Source: Sorghum bicolor (taxonomy: Eukaryota; Streptophyta; Magnoliopsida; Poales; Poaceae). From it: DNA of 64,000 nucleotides. The notes beneath the pieces are model-generated. The model made no database searches. It saw only the letters and a program-made list of their open reading frames with translations, and had not been told where the DNA came from. The translations under genes were made by a program, and so were the position numbers. This document shows, piece by piece, positions 10,855 to 21,649 of this stretch (positions within the stretch are counted from its first letter, which is position 1; each line of letters opens with the position of its first letter). The stretch is from NCBI RefSeq assembly GCF_000003195.3, contig NC_012877.2, positions 17,229,344 to 17,293,343 on the forward strand, read 5' to 3'.

Positions 10855-13800
10855 TGTGATGCCTAGATTAAGTTGTTTTATGTCTAAATTAAATTAAGAA
10901 ATATTAAGTGATATTTTTGAAGCACTAGATTTGAGGGATTTGAATTTATCTCAAATTTTCTCAAAATGAATTTATTTAATTCTACAACTAGCTTTAATTT
11001 GTAATTCAAAATCCATTTAGATTCTTGGGTTGCACCTTAAAGAAAAGTTGTAGAGAATTTTATTTTGAATAACTTTTGTTTTAAGGGAAACTTCTGAAAA
11101 TGCTTTTAAAATAATCAAAAAGGCTTTTGAAACCGATTTAGAAAATAAATTCAAAAAAAGAAAAGAGAGGGCACCCAGCTGGGCCAAGCGCCCCACTTCT
11201 GGCCCAACGACCGAAGCCAGCGCGGCCTGCTCCCCTCTCCCCTCCCCCGCGCACATGCCTGGCGGCCGGCGTCACCGTGGCCTAACATCGGGAGGCCGCT
11301 GCCGTCGCGTGGCGGCCATGCGATAGCACGACAGCGTCCTGGTTGGCCACAAGCCGAACAGCAGTGCTCACCACGCTCCCCTCTGCCATTTGCACCCGCC
11401 AGCGCTCGCTCTCACCCTCTCTCTTGCTCGCGCGCCATAGCGGCAGCGCCGCCACTCGCCATTGTTGCCGAAGCTCAAAGCCCTTCTCCTACCTCACTCT
11501 GACCCTCTCCTTCAAATCCGAGGCCTCCTCGAGCTCCGCCTCGACTTCCTCCACCTCGTGCGCGAGCTCTACTGCTAAGGTGAGCCCCGACGAGGTCGAT
11601 AGATCTCGCCAGAGTCCGCACGACCTCGTCGGAGTGCTTGGCTTGCATGGACAACCGCTTTCCCCTGGTCCTTTCTAATTGATCTTGCGCCCATCATCTT
11701 CGCCTCAACCCCGCTAACCCTCCTCACTCCTTTCCCCGTGCTCTACTGGCCGGAGCTGGCTGGACCACAGCGAGCAGCATAGTCGTGTCTGCCATGCTCG
11801 AAGGCAAGCCTCTAGCAGTGCTCGCCAGGCTTCGTTTTGGGCATAGTTGGGTTTGCCTCGCTGAGAGGAAGCGATTGGTGGCCTCGGCACCGTCGGAGGA
11901 CTCACCATCGACGAGATCCCCTCGTCGAGATCCTTCCCCGCGATGGGGAAGATGACAGGTGGGACCACGAGCCCAGCCACGCGCTCCTACGTGTAGATCT
12001 GGGTGTCCTTAGCATTTTCCAACGCTGGATTTGAAAAAGAATTTCAGAAATGATTTTCAGAAATGTTTTAATCCTTTGGAAATTCCTAACTTGAGTTCTA
12101 GAGCTCCAAAAATGATGAAACTAATTTTGTTGTACTCTATAACTGTAGATCCACAGTTTTATGTATTTGTATGTCATGTTTGAATATTTTTTTGTAGATT
12201 TATTTAATACATGAAAATGCTGATTTCTTAGAAAATGTGTAGAAAATAGAATATGAGTTAGAAAATTATGGTTCTTATTTTGGTAGGTTTGCATGATCAT
12301 GTATTCTCTGTGAAAAACGGGAGAATGAATATTTGCCGTATAAAATGATATTGATGAATTAAATGCTTGCATGTCGATGGTTTATGATTTTTAATAAATA
12401 GTTTGTACATGCAATTAATCTGAGAATTTTTGTAGGGCTTTATTATGTTACTGAGTATTTAAGAAAAATATGAAATCTGCTATTTTACACTTTTGCATGT
12501 GTAGAGTATTTTCCATTAATTATATCTAGGTTATTTGTGAATTTTGTGCGGGCCATGTTACTTGCCCAGATATAGTGAAAAATTTATGGTAGGCTATATG
12601 TGTGGTCTGTATTCTACTGTAATTTTTATGGAAATTATTGAGTGAAAGAAATATATATTGTTGTTGTAGGCCTAGTAATAAGGCAAAATAAATAATTGTT
12701 TTTTGTAAACTTAAAGTTGAATGAGTAGTTTGGTGTGTCTTTGAAGCATCTCTTTGCTTTCTGGTTTGTCTTAGTAACCTGTAGAAGGGAATGCAATGGA
12801 TGATTTATACTTAGGGTACGTGTTCTTGGATGATGTTGACTAGTTAGTAGAAGTAGTATTGCGATTTTGTGTGTCACGGCTCTTCTCTACCGGAGAGGAG
12901 ATATGCACCTACTCGATAAATAGCATGTCATGACTATCTAGCAATCATCTGTATTATCATGCACAGCGAGGATCCTGCACCTTCGCTCACTTAAAGCATA
13001 CACATCATACATGCTCGTAGGAGAACGAGGCAGTGACTGAACCTGAGGAGCAAGAGGAGACCCAATTGCTGGAGGTTTCCGAAGGGGAAAATCAGGAAGA
13101 GGAGCTACAAGAGTGTCTGGATCATCATCCTAATTCCTTTGAGAAAGGCAAGCTCGGGAGCATTCTAAGTCTCCCTAATTTCCGCTAACTTATATAAATA
13201 TATCATGATTGCTTATATATTGCTACATTAAGTTATAGGAGTTGCTTGATACCATTGATGCATTACTATTCCTTGGATTAACACCTGTTTACTTACCTTC
13301 TCCTATGTAGTATAGGCTCAGAGTCGTTGCTTCGCTTACGTAGAAGTCAGGTGATTCCTTGTCACCTGCGAGATATAGATGGATACCAAAAGGTTGGTAG
13401 TATGTTTGATATCGCACGAAATAACCAAGTATGGGAAAGTAAGCTGAGACCGGGCAGAGCCTTATTTGGGTGTTGGATCATAATGATTATGTCTGTGTTG
13501 ATTAAGGACCGATCATTAACGGCCCTCTTGTCATGTTGAATGCATTCCCCACATTTAAGTGGAAGGATAAGTCGTTCTGGGCCAAGAATCGGTCCGTTGT
13601 ACGCACTGTATTGGTGATGGTTGAGGAGACTGACGAGGGCATGGCACGCAACCTTGGGTTAATCTAGATGATAGATTAATACTACTCAACTTGAGCTAAT
13701 TAATGAATGAGTTACTTACTTAGTAACTTAAGCTTTTACACAAGGTCGTGTCAGCTACCCCACCATATAGCCTTACATGATCCTTAGAGTCATTTATTTC

Positions 13801-14330
13801 TGGTTTATGACGTGTAAGTCTAGCTGAGTACATTCTCATATTTAGGGCTCTGCTCCCATATTGTTTTGCAGATGGGCAGATGTATTATAGGTATGCATCA
13901 ATTGTCTTTACCCAGCTATGGGAGATGATTAGACCAAGGGTGTGGTCACTATGTCTTACCTTTTACTTTTGCGAGAATGATCAGACTCTAGCACTGTAAT
14001 GAACTAAGTGTGTACGTGGTTTCAAAAACTAAATGCTTCTGCTACTTTTGAACCTGGTTTGTAATAACTATATTTGAACTCTGATGTAACTCTGGAATGT
14101 TACGAACGTTTATGTAACTTATGGACGGCGATCGCTGAACTTATTATGATCGTGGTTGTGCATGTGGAAAAGTTTGAAATCCTTCAAGATTTCACGGACT
14201 ACCAGGATTATATGGGCTTAAGCCTGATGGTGTGACTGTGAAAATGGTTGCTATTAGACTTAATCTCTTATAATTTAGGTGGTTCTATTATAGCTTTCAT
14301 AATTCCACGATTACTGTCCACCTGTTCTCC
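10855..14330 (+). mobile_element. Long LTR, same family as 1-1251, plus orientation
   Basis: It starts with TGTGATGCCTAGATTAAG, a diverged form of TGTAACACCCTAGGTGTTAAG. It then runs in parallel with the reverse complement of 1-1251: an AT-rich part with GTTGTAGAG..TTTTG words (10980-11100), then a GC-rich part (11160-11990). Beyond that it continues as AT-rich sequence with stretches typical of long Tekay-type LTRs. No gag or pol follows, so this is probably a solo or truncated LTR. The right boundary is approximate. Open frames inside it (for example 11343-11678) have no recognisable domain. Confidence 0.5.
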
Positions 14331-14334
14331 CACT

Positions 14335-16558
14335 TAGCTAGGTCATAAATGTTTCACTAGGTGTGGGTAGGGAGCACACCATCATCAAGTTCATAGTGGC
14401 CATGCCCATAGGTCGAATAGGGTCGCTAACGATCATAGAAATATAGAGTTTACTAAGGCATGAGAGAATGGACTTGCTAGGTGTTACGGCTATGGCAAGG
14501 TGAACTTGTGGTCGCATCGGACAAGCAAGTCGCTTCCCAATCGGCTCGAAGGCTCGGTCCACGGTCAACAATAACGACACAAAAACGACCAACAGCCGAA
14601 CAACACAACAACCACAAAGTAGAGTAGCACACATCCATCGCACAAGAGAGAGATATAAAGACCAGCACGAAGGCACAACACAGGCATATAGATACAATTG
14701 ATTAGGTGGAAAGTATATGAATGAGGAGATATGAAGTAGGAGTTTTGTCCATTTTGCGAATGGCATCGGTGAAGGTTTCAAGGGATCAACCTTGCTACAA
14801 GAAGGTGAGGGCTACTGCAACTTGTCCTGACAGCTATAGCTAGCTGTTGGCCACACTGGCCGGCTGTGGCTCACTGCTGGCCGATTCTGGCTAGCAACAT
14901 CTTGTTGTTGGCTAGTCACAGCTAGCTGCAGCATGGTCGGTCATGGCTACGGCTTGCTAGAGGAGGCTATGGCTGACCAGGGGCTGGCTGCTACCGACTA
15001 GGATAGGGCAGCAGGCGGCCGATGGCTAATGATGCTCCAACTTCATGGAATAGGCAGCCACGCCAAGGAGAAAATGAGGCACCGCCTTCCTGCAAGGCAC
15101 AAAAACATGACATGATGGCTGGTCTTAGACAAGAATGCCCAGTACACCATCAGAGAGAAAAGGTGGGAGCTTTGGCGGCTTACTTGTGAAGTGTTGTTGT
15201 CCAGCATCATGGGGAAGGAGTTCGACGACGTGGACAACTCCAGTCATCATGGTTGAGCAGAGGCCAAGTCATCTGCCAATAGTGGCTCTTGACTGCGGTG
15301 CTTGCAGATGGGAAGGCAGAGGGGGTCATGGTCATGGTGGTGGAGAGGCATGGCTGACCTTAGTCGTGGCAAGGACAAGGCGGGCAGGGGCTCGCGGTGT
15401 TCTTAGCTCAGCGTTGTAGGGCAACGAGGGGGCTCGGTAGCATCACAGGATTGATGTCGTGCTTGTGGTTGTGCCTAGTAAGGACGAGGCATGGTGGCCG
15501 AGTCATCATGGCTAAGATGGGTTGATGCTTGGCATAGCCATGGCCTCACATTGGCACTCTAGTGAGGGCTCAGTATTAGGTGCTCAGCATCGGTGCTAGT
15601 CGAGGACAAGCTAAGGGTGATGGCGTGGTGGAACAGAGGAGGATCTCTAGTGGCATTGTGAGCTGCTCTTGAAGAAGTGCTCAGTGAGTCAAGGCTTGGC
15701 ACCATGTTTGCAGATGTGGATGCCACGACAAGGAGGTCACGGTGCGGAGGAGGAAGAGCCAAGCTGTGGTGGTGTCTGGGAAGAGCAGAGGAGCAGCAGC
15801 GGCAGTGGTTCTTATAGGGGGAGTGGCTAGGGCTATGATGTGATGGATGGCAAGGAGCCTTGGCTTCCATACATAGGGACGTGTGGAGCGCATCAGCATA
15901 GACACCAAGGGAGCGGGCGTGGGTGCACGCCCTCCAGGCAGCGATGGTGGCACCTAGGAGAGGCAGGGGGCATGCCCTAGAGTTGCCCACCCTAGGAGGC
16001 GCGGGTCGCTTGGGCCGGGAGGCCAGATGGGCTGCGTGGGCTGTTGTATGCGCGAGCTGGGCCATGTGTGCTTGTGTGGGCCAGAAGGGAGAGGGAGCAC
16101 AACCTGGGCCTGGTATATCAGAAAGGGGCACGGGGGTGCCACGCGGGCCGAGGGAGGCAAGTTGGGCTAGTAGAGGAATGGGAGTGGGGGAGCTAGGCCG
16201 GTGGGAAGGAGGAAAGGAGGATGGTGCTAGCCCAAGAGGATGAAAGATGGTTTCCCATTAACATATCAAGAAGTTGAGTTGGAATTTGAAAAGAAAATTA
16301 GATATGAATCCAAAGGAGATTTGAGAGAGATTCAAAAGGATTGAGAGAAACTTCGCTACGGATTTGTGGACTCCAAACAAAACTCAAAACCGACTCACGA
16401 ACAAAAGCACTCACCTATAATCAAATCTACATGAATGCAACGATTTGTTAGCGGGCTAGACTCGGGTTTAACCTATAAACTATATGCTTCACACAATTAT
16501 GGGGAAAATTTTAAAAAGCTCATATTTTGGGTTTGCACAAAAAGCCGGCATGTTACAA
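14335..16558 (-). mobile_element. LTR-like block of another family, minus orientation
   Basis: Read on the minus strand it begins at 16558 with TGTAACATGCCGGC and goes from AT-rich (16250-16558) to GC-rich (about 14800-16240), the same overall plan as Del/Tekay-type LTRs. GC-rich frames on both strands (for example 15559-16131) show only compositional bias. Around 14820-15010 there is imperfect internal repetition of GGCTGGC/GGCTAGC-like words. The far boundary near 14335 is a guess, and no paired LTR is in view. Confidence 0.4.
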
Positions 16559-17837
16559 TCAGCTTCAGAAAGGAAAACAGATTGACGAATGGTGGAAACA
16601 AATGACGAAAGGTAATTGCTTACTCTGGAAGTACCATTGTGATTTTGGTATATAGATTACCCGATAGATCCAGAATTCATGGAAGGAAATTTGTTTTTTT
16701 ATCCAACATACCTATATTGATAGTTAAGGATACCATATAAGGACTAATACAAGTAGAGATACATTAACAAAGGATAAAGAAGATAGCTTTTCTGAGGAAA
16801 ACACACAAAGGTCCCTAAAAAATAAAGAAATTACAAGCCAATTCTTGGAACCCCTGCAGCCCAAATCCTCCTGATTCCATCACCGCCAGCCACTGCTGGA
16901 AGCCAAACACCACCAACCACAGGTCAACCAGAGCTCCATCGCTAGCAGGCTTTGAGAAGAGCCACAGTAGACACCCGCCATCTTGGACGAGATGTAGCAA
17001 ACGCTGAGGATCCGTCGGCCGAGGACGCGCCCCAAGCCGTGGTGACCCTAGATGCAAACTCGCCATCGCCGACTGACGCCACCGTGGAACAACCAAGTCT
17101 GCAGCTCCACAAGACAAAACCAACCTGTGTACTGGCAATTATGTTGTGACCCACTCTTGTTTCCTCTCTGAAATGTGGAAAACAAGTGGGAAAAGAGAAT
17201 AAATACCATACGATAAATGGGCAAAATAAAAAAACAAGGAAAAAGTTAATAGATAAATAAGCAGATGTCTAGAATTTCTTTAGGTATGTCTCTAGAAAAC
17301 AAACCAAAACTAATGGTAGAGCAGCTTACTTGTAGTCCACATGGCATGCAGAGCTCGTACCTGGATGAAACTGCAGTAGATAATTACCATCATATGAACA
17401 AGACCCAACTGCATAAATCTGGACAAATTTCTTAACATCAAGGCAACTCCTCAACAGTAAATAGGAGTGCATCATTTAGCATTCATAAAAATTTTTTGTA
17501 GGTACTAAAGTTTAGTGTACTCTGTAATATTCATACCGAAGGTATCGCCAGCCAGGTTGGCGCACCAAGTCCGTGCTCTCCCTAGTAGTCACATTAGGTT
17601 GTTAACATTCAGGACTCCAGACCTAACATGAGATGGCGGATTTGGGCCTAGGGCAACTAAGGCCATGGCCCTAAACGTGGCCCAAAAAGACCCTTATAGT
17701 CGTATGTAATTTTCTAGCCTGGTATAGACATTGGTCCAAATGTATACACCCCAACCAGCCCAACAGTCGAGAGAGAAGAGAGGCAGAGCGCATAGACGAA
17801 TCATGAGCACGGAGTCCGTCACTGTTTGGCCGTTCTT
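16559..17837. other. Intergenic sequence, no feature recognised
   Basis: About 1.3 kb without a supportable gene. Short overlapping frames on both strands at 16815-17154 lie in a locally GC-rich patch and show no domain. Part of it is probably older repeat DNA, because the Copia remnant starting at 17838 is inserted beside it. Confidence 0.5.
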
Positions 17838-17938
17838 GCAGAATATGTTCCAAATTCAGTTGCACATTATAAAGTTCGACTTCTGACGGAGTGCAGCGGA
17901 GGCCCGTCGCTAGAGGCTTGGGCCGGAGCGAAGCGGAG

Positions 17939-18350
17939 TACATGGCTGTTTCTAAGCACGCGCAAGGAATTAATTTGGTTGAAAGGTCTGTATGCTGAGT
18001 TGTGTGGAGTTGATTCTTGCATTAATTTATTTTATGACAGTCAAAGTGTCATTTATCTTACTAAAGATCAGATATTTCATGAGAGAACTAAATATATTGA
18101 CATCAAATACCTGTTCATGATGTGATCGATGATGGTAAGTTAAAGGTATGCAAGATCAATACTCATGATAATCCTGCTGATATGATGACTAAACATGTTC
18201 CTATTGCTAAGTTTGAGCTGTGCTCAAGCTTAGTTGGTTTAGTGGATTAGTCCAAGAGGCTATTTTGGCGCCAGTGGTATTTTTCTTTGTTATGTTCAGG
18301 ATGAAGGTGTTGATTTATGCTACAAGATGAATTTGTCTCAAGGTGGAGTT
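17939..18350 (+). pseudogene. Copia RNase H C-terminal fragment fused to an LTR fragment
   Basis: The translated segment corresponds to the end of a Copia RNase H ([15 protein letters not shown]...DSQSVIYLT...[11 protein letters not shown]) and matches the intact-looking copy at 21241-21549 almost word for word. It has one small deletion that breaks the frame near 18110. It joins the upstream LTR piece at GAAGC-GAGTACATGG, a word nearly shared by the LTR (GCGAAGCGGAG) and the RNase H (GAAGCAGAGTACATGG). This suggests a deletion by recombination at microhomology. It is followed by the polypurine tract and LTR start at 18351. Confidence 0.75.
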
Positions 18351-18442
18351 TGTTGAATATGTTCTAAATTTAGTTGCACATTATAAAGGCCGACTTCTGA
18401 CAGAGCGAAGCGAAGGCCCGTCGCCAGAGGCTTGGGCCAGAG
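18351..18442 (+). mobile_element. Copia LTR fragment
   Basis: Starts TGTTGAATATGTTC right after AAGGTGGAGTT and matches the first 90 or so bases of the 3' LTR at 21650. It then ends abruptly and passes into the pol piece at GAAGTGGATGATGAGG. The fragment at 17838-17938 ends at the same LTR word (GGAGCGAAG). Confidence 0.7.
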
Positions 18443-19072
18443 CGAAGTGGATGATGAGGCAGGTGTGCAGGTGGAGCCAGTTGATACTCATGATGATGAA
18501 GTTGTTGATGATAATACTCATGATGATGTTCGACAGCACTCACCTCCTATTTTACAGTTAGAGGAGGATTTGCCTATTGCTCATTGTAGGTCAAAGAGGG
18601 GTTGTGGACCTCCAGCTCGTCTTAATGAAGAATGTAGTTTGACTTATTATGCTTTGAGTTGTGCTGAACAGGTGGAGAATACTCATGAGCCAGCAACTTA
18701 TCGTGAAGTCATTGGTTGTGGTGATCGTGAGAAGTGCATTTCAGCTATGCATGAGGAGATGCAGTCTCTTGAGAAGAATAACACATGGAAGGTTGTCCCT
18801 TTGCCTAAGAAGAAGACGACCATCCGATGCAAATAGATCTTCAAGAGAAAGGAGGGTTTAACTCCAAGTGAGCCTCCAAAGTTTAAGGCAAGGTTAGTAG
18901 CAAAAGGCTACGGTCAGATTCCTGGTATTGACTATAACGATGTGTTCTCTCTAGTTGTAAAGCACAGTTCTATTCGTACATTTTTTAGTATTGTTGCTTC
19001 ACATGATCTTGAGCTTGAGTGGTTAGATGTGAAGACTGCGTTTTTGCATGGAGAGCTTGGGGAGGATATATA
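18443..19072 (+). pseudogene. Copia pol, N-terminal part of reverse transcriptase (RVT_2), interrupted
   Basis: It encodes the linker and start of the Copia reverse transcriptase: the SLEKNNTWKVVPLPKKK block near 18770, the RLVAKGYGQIPGIDYNDVFS block near 18895, and the DVKTAFLHGEL block near 19030. An in-frame TAG near 18835 stops the reading. The frame is then cut by the Pack-MULE at 19073 and resumes after its right end at 20371. The two target-site copies flanking the Pack-MULE show where the original reading frame continued. Upstream integrase and protease are missing. Confidence 0.8.
19064..19072 (+). repeat. 9-bp target-site duplication, left copy (GGATATATA)
   Basis: Identical to 20371-20379 and immediately outside the terminal inverted repeats of the Pack-MULE. 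A 9-bp duplication is characteristic of Mutator-like elements. Removing the element plus one copy would leave the Copia reading frame continuous, which supports these exact boundaries. Confidence 0.92.
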
Positions 19073-19311
19073 CCCAATTTTTTACAATTTGACCCTTTTT
19101 TGAAGAAATTTCTCTTTTGGACCCATGTAAAACTTAAACTCAGTTTTGGACCCATGGGGTTGACGCCATGCTTCATGGCGTCGAGGTTACACGTCTCGAC
19201 GCCATGGATCACGGCGTTGAGCTCCCTGGCCGAGCCCAGCGTGGCGTCCGACGTGGCAGAGACATCGACGCCGTAGATCACGGCGTCGAGCCTTCAACTA
19301 CAAACCAGCAG
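19073..19311 (+). repeat. Left terminal inverted repeat of the Pack-MULE
   Basis: Inverted match of 20132-20370. The outer 90 bp is AT-rich; the inner 150 bp is GC-rich and holds three short palindromes: GACGCCATG-CTT-CATGGCGTC at 19162-19182, an imperfect one at 19198-19218, and GACGCCGTA-GAT-CACGGCGTC at 19267-19287. Long open frames on both strands through the repeat (rich in DAMxHGVE-like words) come from this palindromic composition and are not genes. Confidence 0.9.
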
Positions 19312-20131
19312 ACGCCGTCGACATGGCGTACCCCACCGACCAGATCTTCATGCTCGACTGGGTCGCCGGCTGTCCGACGAGGGGAAGCTGCTCGACGCCG
19401 CGGACGCAAAGCTGCCGGACGGTGGCGCCTCCGCGTTGTTCGACGTCGGAAGGGTCATGCACCTCGGCCTCCTCTGCTCGCTGCACGACCCCAGGACGCG
19501 TCCGACCATGAGGTGGGTGGTGGAGAACCTCTCCGACGGCTACTCCGGCGGCGAACTCCTGCGTCTGCCGTCGTTCGTGGCACTCCCGAAGTACATCTCC
19601 CTCACCACTTCGTCGGCCTCCGACTCCGGTGCCACGACCGTCACCACCGACAGGAGCACAGCGACGACGTCTCTGTCCAATCCCATCTACACCACCGCGG
19701 CCGCGGACACCATCTACCACACCGCGGAAGACGAGAGTAGGGCCGGCTCCAGGTCCGCGTCCGCTGACTCCGGCTCCGGCCGGCGGTCGTCGTCGCGGCA
19801 ATCTCTCGTGGCGGCGATCCCGCACGTGGACATGCCACGTGAGATACCCTACAAGGAGATCGTCGCCATCACCAACGACTTCTCCGAGTCGTAGGTGGTC
19901 GCGGAGCTGGACTTCGGGACAGGGTACGAGGGCTTCCTGGACACCGGCCACGGCCGCGTCCACGTCCTCGTGAAGCGCCTGGGCATGAAGACGTGCCCGG
20001 CGCTGCGCGTCTGCTTCGCCAGGGAGCTCTGCAACCTAGCCAAGCTCCGGCACAGGAACCTCGTGCAGCTGCGCGGGTGGTGCACGGACCACGGCGAGAT
20101 GCTCGTCGTCTACGACTACGCCCCGGGGAGC
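19312..20131 (+). pseudogene. Captured gene fragment: linker between two kinase domains of a receptor-like kinase (S.2 type)
   Basis: The plus strand first encodes the end of a kinase domain (DVGRVMHLGLLCSLHDP then RPTMRWVVENL, near 19440-19540). A Ser/Thr/Ala-rich linker follows (LPKYISLTTSSASDSG and so on to about 19800). The start of a second kinase domain comes next (REIPYKEIVAITNDFSES near 19840, VHVLVKRLG near 19960 with the ATP-binding lysine, RHRNLVQLRGWC near 20055). This order fits plant receptor-like protein kinase S.2, a lectin-receptor-kinase relative with tandem kinase domains. An in-frame TAG at about 19891 and truncation at both ends make it non-functional. The identification is from memory of the family. 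Confidence 0.75.
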
Positions 20132-20370
20132 CTGCTGATTTGTAATTGAAGGCTCGACGCCGTGATCTACGGCGTCGACCTCTCTGCCACGTCGGATGCC
20201 ACGCTGGGCTCGGCCAGGGAGCTCGACGCCGTGATCCATGGCGTCGAGACGTGTAACCTCGACGCCATGAAGCATGGCGTCGACCCCCTGGGTCCAAAAT
20301 TGAGTTTAAGTTTTTCAGGGGTCCAAAAGAGAATTTTCTTCAAAAAAGGGCCAAATTGTAAAAAATTGGG
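20132..20370 (-). repeat. Right terminal inverted repeat of the Pack-MULE
   Basis: Reverse complement of the left repeat with scattered substitutions (for example the ATG/GTG-type changes near 20200 and 20285). It carries the same three palindromes. The TAA in TTGTAATTGAAGG at its inner edge ends the captured kinase frame. Confidence 0.9.
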
Positions 20371-20379
20371 GGATATATA
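20371..20379 (+). repeat. 9-bp target-site duplication, right copy (GGATATATA)
   Basis: Second copy of the Mutator-type target duplication. The Copia coding sequence resumes directly behind it. Confidence 0.92.
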
Positions 20380-21549
20380 CATGGACCATCCGGAAGGGTT
20401 CATACTGCCTGCAAGGAGAAATTTGTTTGCAAGTTAAAGAGATCCTTGAATTGTTTGAAGTAGTTCCCTCATCAGTGGAATAAGAGGTTTGATTTATTTA
20501 TGTTGTTGCATGGTTTTAAGAGGTCTAGATATGATAGTTGTGTTTACATCAAGCATATTAATGGATCACCTATATACTTGTTGTTGTATGTTGATGATAT
20601 GTTGATTGCTGCCAAGAGTAAGGTTGAAATCACTAAATTGAAGAAATTGTTGAGTAGTGAGTTTGACATGAAAGATCTTGGTGCTGCTAAGAAAATTCTC
20701 GGTACAGAAATTACTAGAGACAGAAAATCTGGTTTGCTATTTCATAGTCAGCAAAATTATATTAAGAAAGTTCTTCAACATTTCAACATGCATAATGCTA
20801 AGGTTGTTAGTACTCCTATTGCACCTTATTTTAAATTATCAGCTACACAATGTCCTAGTACAAATCAAGATATTGAGTACATGTCAAGAGTTCCTTATTC
20901 TAGTGTTGTTGGGTCTTTGATGTATGCCATGGTTTGCTCTCGTCCAGATTTATCATATACTATGAGTTTGGTTAGTAGATATATGTCTAATTCTGGTAAA
21001 GAATAATGGAGGGCAGTTCAGTGGATTTTTAGGTATCTCAGAGGCACAGCAGATTCTGGTTTGAAATTTGGTAGAACCAAGAAGAGACTTATTGGTTATG
21101 TGGATTCAGATTATGCTGCTAATCTGGACAGGTGCAGATCACTCACTGGCTATGTGTTCACAACCAGCAGTTGTGCTGTAAGTTGGAGGGCTATACTGCA
21201 GTCTGTTGTTGCTTTGTCAACTACTGAAGCAGAGTACATGGCTGTTTCTGAGGCGTGCAAGGAATTAATTTGGCTGAAAGGTCTGTATGCTGAGCTATGT
21301 GGAGTTGATTCTTGCATTAATTTATTATGTGATAGTCAAAGTGCCATTTACCTTACCAAAGATAAGATGTTTCATGAGAGAACTAAACATATTGACATCA
21401 AGTACCATTTTGTTCGTGATGTGATCGATGATGGTAAGTTAAAGGTATGCAAGATCAATACTCATGATAATTCTGCTGATGTGATGACTAAACCTGTTTA
21501 TGTTGCTAAGTTTGAGCTGTGCCCAAGCTTAATTGGTTTAGTGAATTAG
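20380..21549 (+). pseudogene. Copia pol, rest of reverse transcriptase plus RNase H
   Basis: It continues the reverse transcriptase interrupted at 19072. After stops and a frame change near 20440-20490, the frame 20500-21006 contains the catalytic YVDDML motif near 20587 and the RT thumb region (KDLGAAKKILGTEI). A TAA at 21004 ends it. The next frame (21061-21549) is a nearly whole Copia RNase [13 protein letters not shown] near 21097, [13 protein letters not shown] near 21220, DSQSAI near 21331 and [11 protein letters not shown] near 21390, ending at a natural stop before the polypurine tract. It carries at least three disabling lesions. Confidence 0.85.
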
Positions 21550-21638
21550 TCCAAGAGGCTATTTTGGCGCCAATGGTATTTTTCTTTGTTATGTTTAGGA
21601 TGAAGGTGTTGATTTATGCTACAAGATGAATTTATCTC

Positions 21639-21649
21639 AAGGTGGAGTT
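21639..21649 (+). other. Polypurine tract of the Copia remnant
   Basis: AAGGTGGAGTT immediately precedes the 3' LTR start TGTTGAATATG at 21650. The same arrangement occurs at 18340-18351. Confidence 0.7.

Larger units (their letters stand above)
19073..20370. mobile_element. Pack-MULE (non-autonomous Mutator-like element) carrying a receptor-like kinase fragment
   Basis: A 1298-bp element bounded by 239-bp terminal inverted repeats (19073-19311 and 20132-20370) that start CCCAATTTTTTACAATTTG, with a perfect 9-bp duplication outside. It encodes no transposase. The 820 bp between the repeats is GC-rich and carries a recognisable piece of a plant protein kinase gene, which is the definition of a Pack-MULE. 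It sits inside the reverse transcriptase of a Copia remnant, so it moved after that element. The two repeats differ at only a small number of positions by eye, so the insertion is not old. Confidence 0.9.

Noticed and set aside
11343..12034. GC-rich frames on both strands
   Set aside because: Inside a long LTR; composition only.
15559..16243. 190-codon minus frame and a 106-codon plus frame
   Set aside because: Mutually overlapping GC-rich frames in an LTR-like block, no recognisable domain.
19168..19963. Long frames on both strands across the Pack-MULE, including DAMxHGVE-rich peptides
   Set aside because: They come from palindromic inverted repeats and from antisense of the captured kinase piece. 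Only the plus-strand kinase frames have meaning.
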